Assembly (NCBI GenBank): GCA_030765055.1
Contig: CM060951.1
Coordinates: 50,742,147-50,806,146 of the forward strand
Direction of reading: 5' to 3'
DNA: 64,000 nucleotides
From: Mantis religiosa
Taxonomy: Eukaryota; Arthropoda; Insecta; Mantodea; Mantidae
The notes below the pieces were generated by a model that was not told the origin of the DNA, ran no database searches, and saw only the letters and a program-made list of their open reading frames with translations. Both the position numbers and the translations under genes were made by a program. How positions within the stretch are numbered: position 1 is the stretch's first letter; each line of letters begins with the position of its first letter. Of the stretch, positions 54,691 through 64,000 are shown piece by piece.

Positions 54691-55007
54691 TAATTTTGAC
54701 GTCACTGTTACTAAATTCCTCCAAACACACATCAAAAATATTTTATGTTAGGTATGTAATATTTATACCTACATATATTTTTAAATTTTCAGCCTCAATC
54801 CTTAAGAACTGTTGCTGACCATTTCAAATTCATTTTGCTGACCCTGAGATATGGAAAAGTCAAATGTCTATCTAGATGTATCCTTACCTCTAATTATATT
54901 AAATAGGTGATCAGTTCTTTTAAATTCTTCAGATGTAGATGTGCAGAAGGTGACTGAATAACTCCAGGAATGGTACAAAAGGGTTTCTTTATTTAATAAC
55001 TCCATTG

Positions 55008-55020
55008 ATGAGGTTATGTA
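55008..55020. repeat. Target-site duplication of LINE B, left
   Basis: ATGAGGTTATGTA, repeated exactly at 57,834-57,846, brackets the 2.8-kb LINE. Confidence 0.88.
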
Positions 55021-55250
55021 ATAGTAGTAGTAATTTATTTCCTTTTACATCAACAAATGGAAATACAAAATCAAGATTACAATTATAAAATCCATACTGA
55101 AATGTGCCATATATTCCTAAATCCTGAAAATCCTATCATGTTGCCCACCATTGAATAGTAATTCAGTCCCCATACACCTAACCCTAGGTTTTTGTGTATT
55201 GGAGGCCCTCTGCTCCTTTTTACACTTTTTGCCATTTCACCTATCCCACT

Positions 55251-57598
55251 CTACATTTTTCTCTTAATTGTTCTTAGCCATCTCTCTTTAACTTTCCCTA
55301 AATAATTCCCTATATTTCTCCTGTTCTTTTCTCCTTTTACTGACAACATTTTTCTGATTACTACTTCACCCCCCAAACTGTCCCATTTACGTAGCCAAGC
55401 CTGCTCTCTCCATATCTTTGTTTGACTGCAATTTAATACACAATGGAAATCTGCATTCTCTTCTCCACACAATGGACATTTATCTAGCTCCCTCTCTTGA
55501 CCTATAAAATGAAATGAAATGTGTAGTGTTTAACGCCCGCTTTTACTACATACGGCACCGCAGGCGGTGACACTGATGATATATGAGATGAAGATGGAGC
55601 ACCGGTGGAATGAGATGGCGGGGGAAACCGGAGGTCCCGGAGAAAACCCACCCCAACGCAGTGTTGTCCACCACACTTTGCGGTCGCCTGGGATCGAACC
55701 CGGGCCGCCTTGGTGAGAGCCAAGCGGTCTAACCACTGAGCCATGGCGTGGCCTCTCTTGACCTATACCTTTCAAGTTTCTCACTCCTCTATATATCCTT
55801 CCCTCCCCCAGGTTGTTTTTATTTCTCTATATAATCTCAGTGAGCTTTTGTCACTCATATTAGCAAAAATGTCTTGTCTGTCAATGTCTTCTAATCTTAG
55901 CTTAACTTCTTTCCAGAAGCCTCTATACCCATACTCTGCATTTATCCAAGAATGACCCATACCTATCTGCTTCAACAAGTCATACATTTTATGTGCCCAA
56001 GACCCACCCCCATTACTTCTCTTTTGAATATGAAAACATTCTTTAATTATATTGTCATCTTCCAAGTTAGTGATTCTGTATAAATATTTCATTGCCCTTG
56101 ACAAGATTTTAATTTTAGTAGAATGCCTGCCTAGTTCTAATTGTGCTGCCCCATTAGGTGATGCTATTGGTAATCCCAATATGTATTTACAAAAGAATCT
56201 ATGCAGTCTATCAGTCTCTCTCCAAGCCTCATCTATTCCCCATACCTCTGATCCATGTAACATTCTATTTTCTACTACTGCCGTATAAATCTTCTCCAAC
56301 CATTTGACATTTATATCTGGCAGTTTACTGTAGCATGAGCTTATCACTCTCATGGCCATTTTACTTTTTGCCACAGACATCTTTTTTTGTTATTTCCAGC
56401 TGCCATCTGAACTCAATCTTGTACCCAAATAATCAAATCTCCTTACTACCTCTATTTCTCTTCTATTAACCTATCATTTCTCATCCTTACGCAACCTGTA
56501 TCCTTTTTTGAAGACCATAATCTTTGTTTTGTTTTCATTCACTTTCAAACCCCATTTATTGCAATAAGAATTGGCTGCCTCGATTGCTCTTCTCAGCCCT
56601 CCGCTTGATACAGACACAACTACTAGGTCATCTGCAAACAGTAGCCCCAGTATTTCTTTATTATTAAAAACTGGTGAATGTACCCTACAACTTGATATCT
56701 CCTCTAAAATTCCATCAATATGAAGATTAAATAATACTGGACTAAGTTTACATCCCTGCCGTACTCCTGCCTTACTCGATATAGATTTAGTTACTTTGTT
56801 GCGTGGTAGTTTTATACACAACTCATTCTCTTGGCATATCATTTTATTTACTTCTATAAATGCCTGACTTATCCCCTTACTGCTTAATTTTATCCACAAT
56901 GCGTCTATTAATAGAATCAAATGCCTTTTCTAGATCAATAAATATCATATATACCCTTCCCCTTTTATTGCTCAGATATTTGTGTACAATTGTTTTAATA
57001 ATAAAGATGTCCGATGTTCTCCTGCCCGGTCTAAAACCTGCTTTGATTTCCGATAATTTATTCTCCTTCTCAACCCAATTTTGCAACCTATTTGCTAGAA
57101 TTCCAGTGAAAATCTTCCCTAGAATAGACAATAAACTAATCCCTCTGTAGTTATTATTGACCAGATTTTCTTAGTGTCATGTATTCTTGCTGCTTCATTT
57201 AGCATTCTGCCTATTTTCTCACCCCATTCCCTCTTTTTTTGTTCCATTAGACACCTGTATGCCCATCTCAAGATCAGGAAATTTTTCCTTTCCTCTTTTT
57301 CCCCTGATGGCCACCAGTTCTTTAATTCCTGTGCTACTCCTGCCTTTGCCACCTGGCAATCCTTGTCAAACCATTGCCTACTGATGCCTTTAGAAACCCC
57401 CATTTTCATACCGGCCCCTGCCCTTTTAACAATATATTCCAGTGCCTCTAAGGCTTGCTCTATTTTATTCTCAGTTAAGCTTTGTACCCTCACTTGTAAG
57501 ATTTTACTACTCTCTGAATTCAATTCATTAACAAATGTTTTATGCAACTCTTCTTTCCACTTATACACTTCCACCACACTGAGACATTTCTTCATCAA
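55251..57598 (-). pseudogene. LINE B ORF2 remnants (linker, RT, C-terminal knuckle)
   Basis: Four frame blocks on the minus strand. 57,119-57,598 is the endonuclease-RT linker (WFDKDCQVAKAGVAQELKNW). 56,474-57,131 is the RT palm, with all three catalytic aspartates present. 55,781-56,380 is the thumb (VAKSKMAMRVISSCYSKLPD, WLEKIYTAVVENRMLHGSEV). 55,251-55,490 has the CCHC knuckle and basic end ERWLRTIKRKM. SINE C interrupts the last block at 55,509-55,753. The coding lesions are few, which agrees with a fairly young copy. Confidence 0.85.
55509..55753 (-). mobile_element. SINE family C, tRNA-derived
   Basis: Read on the minus strand: GGCCACGCCATGGCTCAGTG, with A box TGGCTCAGTGG and B box GGGTTCGATCC, then a body including GTTGGGGTGGGTTTTCTCCG and GACCTCCGGTTTCCCCC, and a tail ending ATTTCATTTCATTTT. 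The perfect duplication TCTCTTGACCTATA at 55,495-55,508 and 55,754-55,767 flanks it. It is the only family-C copy in the window and looks young. Confidence 0.93.
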
Positions 57599-57846
57599 GC
57601 TTCTTCATATGCTTGTTGCCTTCCCCTAACTCTAATCTTAATGGAAAGTGACAGCTTGATGTTAAAACATTCATAACTTCAAAATCTAGGATCCATTCAT
57701 CAATTCCTACAGAATACATTAAAATATCTACCACACTTGGCCATTTTTATTAGCAAATGTGAATTCCCCTTCTTTGTCACCTGCTTTCAGGCCATTACAG
57801 ATCTTAAGATTATTCTCCTCACAGAAATCTAAAATGAGGTTATGTA

Positions 57847-58085
57847 GTGTTAGCTTTCTTTTTAGTTATATTCCACAAAAGTAGGATATTACACCAAAGG
57901 TTGCAGGTTTTGCACAGCTAAGCCTAGGTCATATAGCCCTATGAGTTTTAAGTTCTTTTCTTAAAACTATGGTGAAGATCTTGGACAAACATGAAGGGAA
58001 TTTGTTTCTAAAATACCACTTCAGTCAGAGCAATTTGTTTATCAAACAGCAAATCAACTATCAGTCCTAAAGATTCTGTCATAAA
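57847..58085. other. Intergenic sequence, nothing recognised
   Basis: No feature that I can support. Confidence 0.4.
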
Positions 58086-58089
58086 GATT

Positions 58090-58480
58090 GAAAGACACAA
58101 ATAAATTGCCTTCTTGTTCCTTGGCTATTGAGGATGCCTTCAACATCTATAGGAAGAGCTCTTCATTGGAAGAACTGTGAGCAAAAAGGGGATTACTCTG
58201 TTACTATAGAATGGTTAAGATCCATATTTAAATGTTGTAGTATTACAGCCAGTCTTGGAGATGAATCACTTATTATAAAGGTCTGTAGGGGTTGCTCCTA
58301 AGGTAAGATATAATGTCTTCCCTACTATGTACCTTAGTGGTTGATCTAGAGATATTGGCAGTGGTAAGTATTGATGTTCAAGCCTTTAGTGACAATTTAT
58401 TATTAGGGAACAATGAATTTGCTTGTTGGAGTGTTGAAGTAGTCACTTATGTACACTTGCTCAGTGTTATGATCTTCTGT
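58090..58480 (+). pseudogene. LINE reverse transcriptase relic
   Basis: Plus-strand frames give EDAFN at motif A, then YSVTIEWLRSIFKCCSITAS, KVCRGCS at motif B, LLCTLVVDLEIL, and VQAFSDNLLLG where motif C would be ADD. The changed motif C and several stops show an old, dead copy. Confidence 0.6.
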
Positions 58481-58750
58481 CTAAAAATGGTATGCTTCAT
58501 CAGATTTATCTATTTGTTTGAATTTTATGTTTCTCTGCTGTTCTTTTACTCTGGTTTCCATTTCTTTTCATTTTGCATATGTTGTGCTTCTCACATTCCT
58601 TACAATTGATCTGATAGATTCCGGATTTTGCTGTGCACAGGATTTTATTTTTAAGAGGATTATATAGCAAGTTCTTAAGGCTCAATCTGTTTAGTGGGGC
58701 TAGTCTTATATTTAACTTTCTGAAGACCTGTTACAATTTTCTAAAAGGTG
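58480..58750 (-). pseudogene. Penelope-like nuclease relic, family E
   Basis: Minus strand: a linker (LNIRLAPLNRLSLKNLLYN), then SGIYQINCKECEKHNICKMK, where GIY is intact but YIG has become NIC. There is no RT. Directly after it, 58,753-58,800 repeats the sequence found next to the PLE at 49,643 in the IS630-like relic. Confidence 0.72.
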
Positions 58751-58799
58751 GTAAGTAAAGAATACTTCACTGTTAATGCTTCTATTTTTAATATTTAAT

Positions 58800-59337
58800 G
58801 AATTTCTTCTTTCGTAACCTCAGAGAGGCGTTAATTAAGCAAATGACTGGTGCAAGGAGGGCCTTCGTGTCATCCATAGCAAAAGAGAAGGAAGCTGTAT
58901 CTTTCAGCTCCTACTCTTAACGGAGTTGCTCTTCAGTTGTCAAACCAATAGGAATTGAGTTAGACCATCTACAGCTAAGGAAAGTGCAATAAAGCTCTCT
59001 TAGCTATGAGATCATATTCTTTCTTTGGAAAAACTTGGATATAATGTCAAGCACATTCTACTGGTCGTGTAGAGAGAGGTATAATCAGACCTATACCTAT
59101 GTCCAAAAACTGAAAAAAGAAAGCACAAACCTATTTACAAATAATACAGACTAGCATTATAGAAGAATAACTGGTACTGTAAGGGTCCTGTAGTATCTAT
59201 GAAAACCTAACTCTGCTACAAATTGTAGTTAAGAAAGTTAGGAATGAGTATTGGAGCTCTTAGACTGCTGAAAACAGAAACATTTTAAGCCATTGATGTT
59301 CAAGACTATGTGAAGGTCCTCTCTAAATTTAAAGAGG
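58800..59337. other. Intergenic sequence, nothing recognised
   Basis: No named feature. Parts may be old element sequence, but no motif remains. Confidence 0.4.
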
Positions 59338-59341
59338 ATAT

Positions 59342-59805
59342 TGTGACTTTGTGGGTTCGTAGAATTAAAAGTCCAATTTGCCGGAATTCTAAATGTTCTT
59401 TATTTGCGTAGAAATACACTCCGTAGATGCGGAATTTTTTCACATATCACAATGTACAGCACCAAGGTCAATGACAATAACAAATAGCTCTCATTACAAC
59501 AACAACACAGCTGGCTCTTGTTACACAACTCACTGTTTTACAACTTGCAACTCCCTCTTGGCCAATTGTCGCCTCTTTAAATACTTCACTGATAATTTCT
59601 AGATTATTCGAAAATAAACCAGAACCCGAACAGTCTCTATCAGTCAAGAAGTAACTAGAAATTTCCATTTATCTCATTTTATTTGTTTCGGCAGACCTTT
59701 ATCTGCATGTTATCTTTAACTGCCGGCTCTTGGTTTTCACACTGCCCGCCTATCAGTTCCTTTTGTGTAAACAAGGTGCGTGATCGTAGATACAGGTTCG
59801 CGTCA
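59342..59805 (-). mobile_element. Solo LTR of a Ty3/gypsy family
   Basis: On the minus strand it runs from TGACGCGAACCTG to ACGAACCCACAAAGTCACA. The last about 70 bp, including AATAAAGAACATTT, AATTGGACTTTT and ACGAACCCACAAAGTCACA, match the U5 end of the gypsy LTRs at 36,097 and 41,278. The rest differs, so it is a related family. A 4-bp duplication ATAT flanks it (59,338-59,341 and 59,806-59,809). Length 464 bp against 483. No interior remains, as expected after LTR-LTR recombination. Confidence 0.87.
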
Positions 59806-59809
59806 ATAT

Positions 59810-60610
59810 CAAAGTGTGGGGCTTTATGATCACAAAAATTTAATACTGATAGTTTCTTTGATGTGGCACTTACAAAACATAGCATCTAGGAAAGCAGGGT
59901 ACTGATTATGAAGAAAGTTATCTGCTCTAATCTACAGGTGGATGAAAAAGGAATGGAAATTCTGAATGAGAATCAGTGAGTTGAATTTTGCCCTTTCAAA
60001 GCCCTAGGGTAATCCATCACCATTTTTCAAGGAGATAAGAGCACATTTCGTTGTAATTACATACTAATTACTATATTGGAAATTTCCTTTGATTTAGAGT
60101 CCTTTAGTTTACATAAAGCTGAACATGTGGTTATATTGTGTATGGTGACCATTTTGCATCTCCAGTTTCCTTTTGACCTTGTTTATTTCCCACCTCTTAC
60201 CTAAACTATTCTGCTCCCACTTTTCCCTTTTAATTTCCATTTTATTTTACAGTTCCTCTTCACTCACTCAGGTTATCTCCGATTCGCTTGTATTATTCAG
60301 TTTTCATTAGCTTCCAAAGCTTCTCTAGGCTTCTCTATCCCAATGTCATTATTTCACTATAACCATGTTTATCTCCGAATTTTATCGTTCATCACTTTTT
60401 CTCCAGTCACCAACATTTTTTATCTCTAAGGTGGAATTCCTTAGCAGCATGGTGCTAGGGAAAGGTGCAGCATAAATCTATAATTTTTCTAAGGAATGGA
60501 AATTAGGTTATTTTTGTATTTAACAAAATGTAAAGGCAGTCCTTTTATTATGCTTTGCACCTTTCCCTTTTTTGCACATTTTGCACTTCAATACGAAGCT
60601 TGCAGAGAAG
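59810..60610. other. Intergenic sequence, nothing recognised
   Basis: AT-rich DNA without a supported feature. Confidence 0.4.
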
Positions 60611-60616
60611 TAAAGT

Positions 60617-60712
60617 AGCCCCCTGTGGTAGCATGTCTACCTCATGTTCAACAGGTCCCAAGTTTGAATCTCAGTGAAGTGAGTTACCTGGATAAGTTCC
60701 TCCCGCCCCCTC
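60617..60712 (+). mobile_element. SINE family B head fragment
   Basis: The tRNA-like head only: GTGGTAGCATGTCTACCTCA as A box, AAGTTTGAATC as B box, then GAGTTACCTGGATAAG. The body is lost. Confidence 0.75.
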
Positions 60713-61376
60713 ATAAAATAACGTGGAATGTAGAGGACTTGAGGACTCCTCAATCTCCTGCTAAGGAATATCATGGCCAACAATGGAGTAATAACGGAGG
60801 CAATGGTAAAAGAGAATACCGAAATATACATCCCGAATTTTTACAATTTTCATGCATATGCGTTGCAGTGCAAGAAAAGAGGAAGATCAACAGGTAGGAT
60901 TTTATGTATCATCAAACCACAGCTGGCCTCTTTCAAGCAGGGGCGTAACGTTAGGGCCTGCAGGGCCTGTAATGCGGGGGGCCCGGTATTCTGGGGGCCT
61001 GCAGGAAAGGAAAAAAAGCATATTATTGTTAATGAATATAACAATTTGAATATATACGGAAATAAATTATGAAATATGTATAAGATCAATAGTAAAGTTT
61101 AATGTTAGTCTGCATAGAAATTTAATGACCAGATCAATGCAAACGGTTTCCTAGAATTGGTCAACGTTTAGTTGAGTTCAGCATAACACTGGTATGCATC
61201 ATGTTTCTCTGTTGACACAAACGAGCGGAGCATAGTTACAACAATGAAAATGAATACCAAAATATTACATTAGGCAGGAAGTTATTCTTTATTGATGTCT
61301 AGAGTTCCTGATATTGTAATATGCACATTTTTTCTAAACATTTAACTTTTGTCACACTTCTCATCCAACAATAATG

Positions 61377-61603
61377 CCCACCTCGGTAGAGTAGATGGTA
61401 GCACGTCTGCCTCATGTTCCAGAGGTCCCGAGTTCGAATCTCGGTCAGGATAAGGTTTTTTCGGTGGTTTTCCTTATCCTTCCTGACGAATGTCAGGTAA
61501 CTAAGCTCCATGGATCCTGGACTCATTTGAGCATCATTTCACCCAATTCATTTACCGTCCGCTATGACTTAATGTTGGAGGACGTAAATTAAAAAAAAAA
61601 AAA
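61377..61603 (+). mobile_element. SINE family B copy inside the hAT element
   Basis: Well-kept head (GCCCACCTCGGTAGAGTAGA, TGGTAGCACGTCTGCC, B box GAGTTCGAATCTC), body and end GGAGGACGTAAATT plus a run of A. Flanks CAACAATAAT and CAACAGCAAT are an imperfect target duplication. It is younger than the hAT insertion it lies in. Confidence 0.88.
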
Positions 61604-61854
61604 CAACAGCAATGTCAGTTATACATTAAGATGTGAGTAACTGGCAGGTCAATCAACAGCCAACTCAGTTTCATAAGAGCTTTCTTCGCGGGAACTAGGT
61701 GCATCGTAAAAAGTGTTGTGATATTTTCAAAACTTTGCTGGTTAAAAGTTTAACTTTTTCTATTTAACTGTGCACTTTTTCAGTAAAATGAAACCTTTTG
61801 AAGTAGGAACATCTAAATGAAGAAGAATCTTGTATTAGAAACAGAAACAAATTA

Positions 61855-64000
61855 ATGAAAATAAGTGATCCTTTTTCTTCTAGTAGTAGTACTTGCTCAG
61901 CAGTTACGGAAGTTTGCAGTGTCACAAGTGAGTGCATTTCTGAAGTGAACACCAATAATAATTGTGAAAGTGAAAACGAAGATAGGAAACTCGCCATAAA
62001 TATAATTAGGCCTATCACTGACTATTCAAATGATCGTGCAGATGCAGATTATCAATTAGATGTAGATAATGAGACTAAAATGTTCCTTGTTAGACAAAAT
62101 CCTTGTAAGCCAGCGGGCCCATTCCCCAAGATGCCAAGCAGGAAAACAGGTCCTTCCTCACTAAATATTACGAAAAGTTCACATTGGCAGGACAAAGAAT
62201 TTGGAGAGAATGGTTGTGTTATTAATCTAAAAATAACTCTGTTTACTGTAAACCGTGTTGGCTGCTTGGAGGACAGAAATCATCGTCAGCTTTTAGGGAA
62301 GGAGTTCGAGATTGGAGGTGCCTAACCAAAAGTATATTGCGACACGAAACTAGCTATGCACATTTGAACGCATGCGTCGTTTTTAATTCGTGGCGTAAGG
62401 GAAACACAAATGATGCGGGTATGAATTCAAAACTAAAGAAAAGTGAGAACATATGGAAACAGGACCTTGAGCGTATTGTGAATGTGATAACTCTGGCATC
62501 CAATAATTTAACTTTCCGGGGGCATAGGGAGGAAATTGGAAAATCAAACAGTGGACACTTTCTGTCAGTAATTGAACTTCTTGCAATGTACGATCCGGTA
62601 TTAGGCGATTTAATAAGTAAACCAAAATGCATGCAAAAATGCCTTAGCCCTGCAATTCAACATGAGTAAATAAACGTCTTATCCCGTGCAGTTGAAAAAG
62701 AAATTGTTAATGACATTAAAGCTTCCCCATTCTGTTCTATTATCACAGATACAACACAGGACATTACAAAAAGAGATCAGTTAACTCAGATATTTAGATA
62801 CAGTTTCACATGATGTCACTCGAAAGCCTTAGACTGAAGATAAATGGAAGCTTTTTAGGTTTTTGTGAAATAAAAGATGAAAGTGCATTAGGAATAGAAA
62901 AAGAAGTATTTAGTGTGATAGAGGAAAAAGGACTCTCGTTTTTTAAATGCCGTAGTCAGGGGTTATGTGTGGCAATATGTCAGGCATATACAAAGGTGTT
63001 AGAACAAGAATTCAACCAAGACAGAGAACCGCAAAATATGTGCATTGTACAGCGCATAATTTAAATCTAGTACTTAACAATGCTGCATGTGGAATTCAAA
63101 ATGTCAGGTCATTTTATGACACAGTATAAACGTAGTATCTGTTCTTTAGTAACAGTATTAAAAGATGGGAACTATTGGTAACTTCTTATACTTTAAAAAA
63201 GCTTTACCCAACTCGTTGGTCTTCGAGAAACCAGTCTGTTAAAACCGTTCAGAATGCATATTTCGAAGTACTTAAGGTTCTGTCAAAAATAATACTGATA
63301 TCTAAAAAAAAAAAGAACGAAAGAAAGAGAGGAAACTGTAATTTTGAAAAACCAGTTAGAGAAATTTGAATTCATTTTTCAGATATTGCTGCAGTCAAAG
63401 ATTATAGAATGTACAAACTTAGCATCTCAAATTATGCAATCGAAAAATGTAGATCTTGATAAAGCGTGTTCTCTTGTTCAGAATACAGCTAATAATTTAT
63501 CTTTCTATCGAAAAAACTTTGAAGAAGCAATGTCATCAGCTATATCTTTGGCAAAAAATGGGCATTTCACTAAAATTTGGAAATAAAAGAATTCGAAAAG
63601 TGAAAAAACATCTTGATGAATTGTGTCAGGATGAGCGGTTAGTGGATAAAAGTATGTATTTCAGAACCATTGTTTTTAATGGTTGTTTGGACATTATTGT
63701 AGCCCAGTTAAGAGACAGATTTGAGGATATGCACAATGTTCACCGTTTCTTCAAAATTATGTTCCCAAAATTCATAAATGCTGCCTCCGATGAAGAGATT
63801 CACAATGCAGCAGTAATTCTTCAAAATGAATATGGGGAGGATTTATCTAGTGAATTTCCAGATCAAGTAATAGGTTTCCAAAACGCTCTGAAAAGAAGTA
63901 TCCGTACTATTAGTAATAAAATAAATAAAAAAATAATAAAATCTGCATATCTAATAGCCCGGTTTCTGGAATCAATACCAGGCCTTATTATGCAAACTTT
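61855..64000 (+). pseudogene. hAT transposase (ZMYM1-like), frameshifted, partial
   Basis: The N-terminal block (61,855-62,322) has an acidic Ser-rich start and the NPCKPAGPFPKMPSRK segment found in hAT proteins related to ZMYM1/TTF types. 62,337-62,669 has the pre-catalytic helices (HETSYAHLNACVVF). The first catalytic Asp is in SIITDTTQDITKRDQLTQIF near 62,745. Later blocks (YPTRWSSRNQSVKTVQNAYF at 63,200; NLASQIMQSKNVDLDKACSL at 63,420; FNGCLDIIVAQLRDRFEDMH at 63,690) complete the order. Frameshifts near 62,325, 62,810, 63,060 and 63,590 disable it. Confidence 0.8.

Larger units (their letters stand above)
55021..57833 (-). mobile_element. 5'-truncated LINE family B
   Basis: Minus-strand non-LTR element with a 13-bp target duplication. 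It begins inside the endonuclease domain (FCEENNLKICNGLKAGDKEG, GEFTFANKNG) near 57,833. A linker follows (57,119-57,598), then RT: FRPGRRTSDIF, IDLEKAFDSINR, GVRQGCKLSPVLFNLHIDG, FADDLVVV (56,474-57,131). The thumb and C-terminal parts lie at 55,781-56,380. A terminal knuckle CPLCGEENADFHCVLNC is near 55,470, and the 3' UTR has a TAGTAGTAGTAA-type tail. Frameshifts separate the blocks. The APE-type layout is clear; the clade is not. Confidence 0.9.
60938..64000 (+). mobile_element. hAT-superfamily transposon, left part, runs off the window
   Basis: The left terminus CAGGGGCGTAACGTTAGG has the CAGGGGCGTA start typical of a hAT group in arthropods. The transposase begins near 61,855 and continues past 64,000, so the right terminus is not visible. 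A SINE-B copy sits inside at 61,377-61,603. The presumed 8-bp target duplication starts with CTTTCAAG at 60,930-60,937 and awaits its partner outside the window. Confidence 0.82.

Noticed and set aside
55680..55753. Possible tRNA gene on the minus strand
   Set aside because: The unit continues into a long conserved body and is flanked by a 14-bp target duplication, which marks a SINE insertion.

Overview
The window is eukaryotic nuclear DNA from an arthropod, most likely an insect. Signs of this are one intron-rich C2H2 zinc-finger gene, GT-AG splice sites, an AT-rich background and a dense arthropod-type transposon load: LINEs with RNase H, Penelope-like elements, mariner, piggyBac, hAT, Ty3/gypsy and tRNA-derived SINEs. 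There is no sign of prokaryotic DNA. The species cannot be named from this sequence alone.

The only host gene I can support is a large plus-strand gene. It has 11 coding exons between 7,833 and 53,753 and a 3' UTR ending near 54,140. All ten intron junctions agree in reading phase (0,1,2,1,0,2,0,1,1,2), and together they give a protein of about 1,636 residues. It carries about 20 finger-like C2H2 units, eight of them in the long last exon, and should be a nuclear DNA-binding protein. Its introns hold nearly everything else.

Layout. 1-1,280: broken minus-strand CR1/Jockey-type LINE. 1,867-7,652: a full-length LINE with two intact ORFs and a perfect 12-bp target duplication, 180 bp before the first coding exon. 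9.2-10.0 kb: Penelope-like element (PLE). 12.4-17.7 kb: degenerate Ty3/gypsy element on the minus strand, nested in an old LINE. 19.7-36.1 kb: small exons among SINEs, fold-back PLE ends, mariner and piggyBac relics. 36,097-41,760: Ty3/gypsy element with two 483-bp LTRs, inserted in a transposase relic. 43-51 kb: more PLEs, a mariner, and an IS630/Tc1-like transposase split by a PLE. 54,223-54,690: a perfect palindrome just past the gene. 55,021-57,833: 5'-truncated LINE with a SINE inside it. 59,342-59,805: solo LTR. From 60,938 to the window end: a hAT element.

Three recurring themes stand out. One is PLE termini and SINEs arranged as inverted repeats. Another is a LINE 3' stem-loop that covaries between copies. 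The third is repeated nesting that allows insertions to be ordered in time. I found no new enzymatic system. The most unusual signals are the perfect 2 x 220-bp palindrome, the head-plus-tail LINE derivative at 20 kb, and the intact LINE at the 5' end of the gene.
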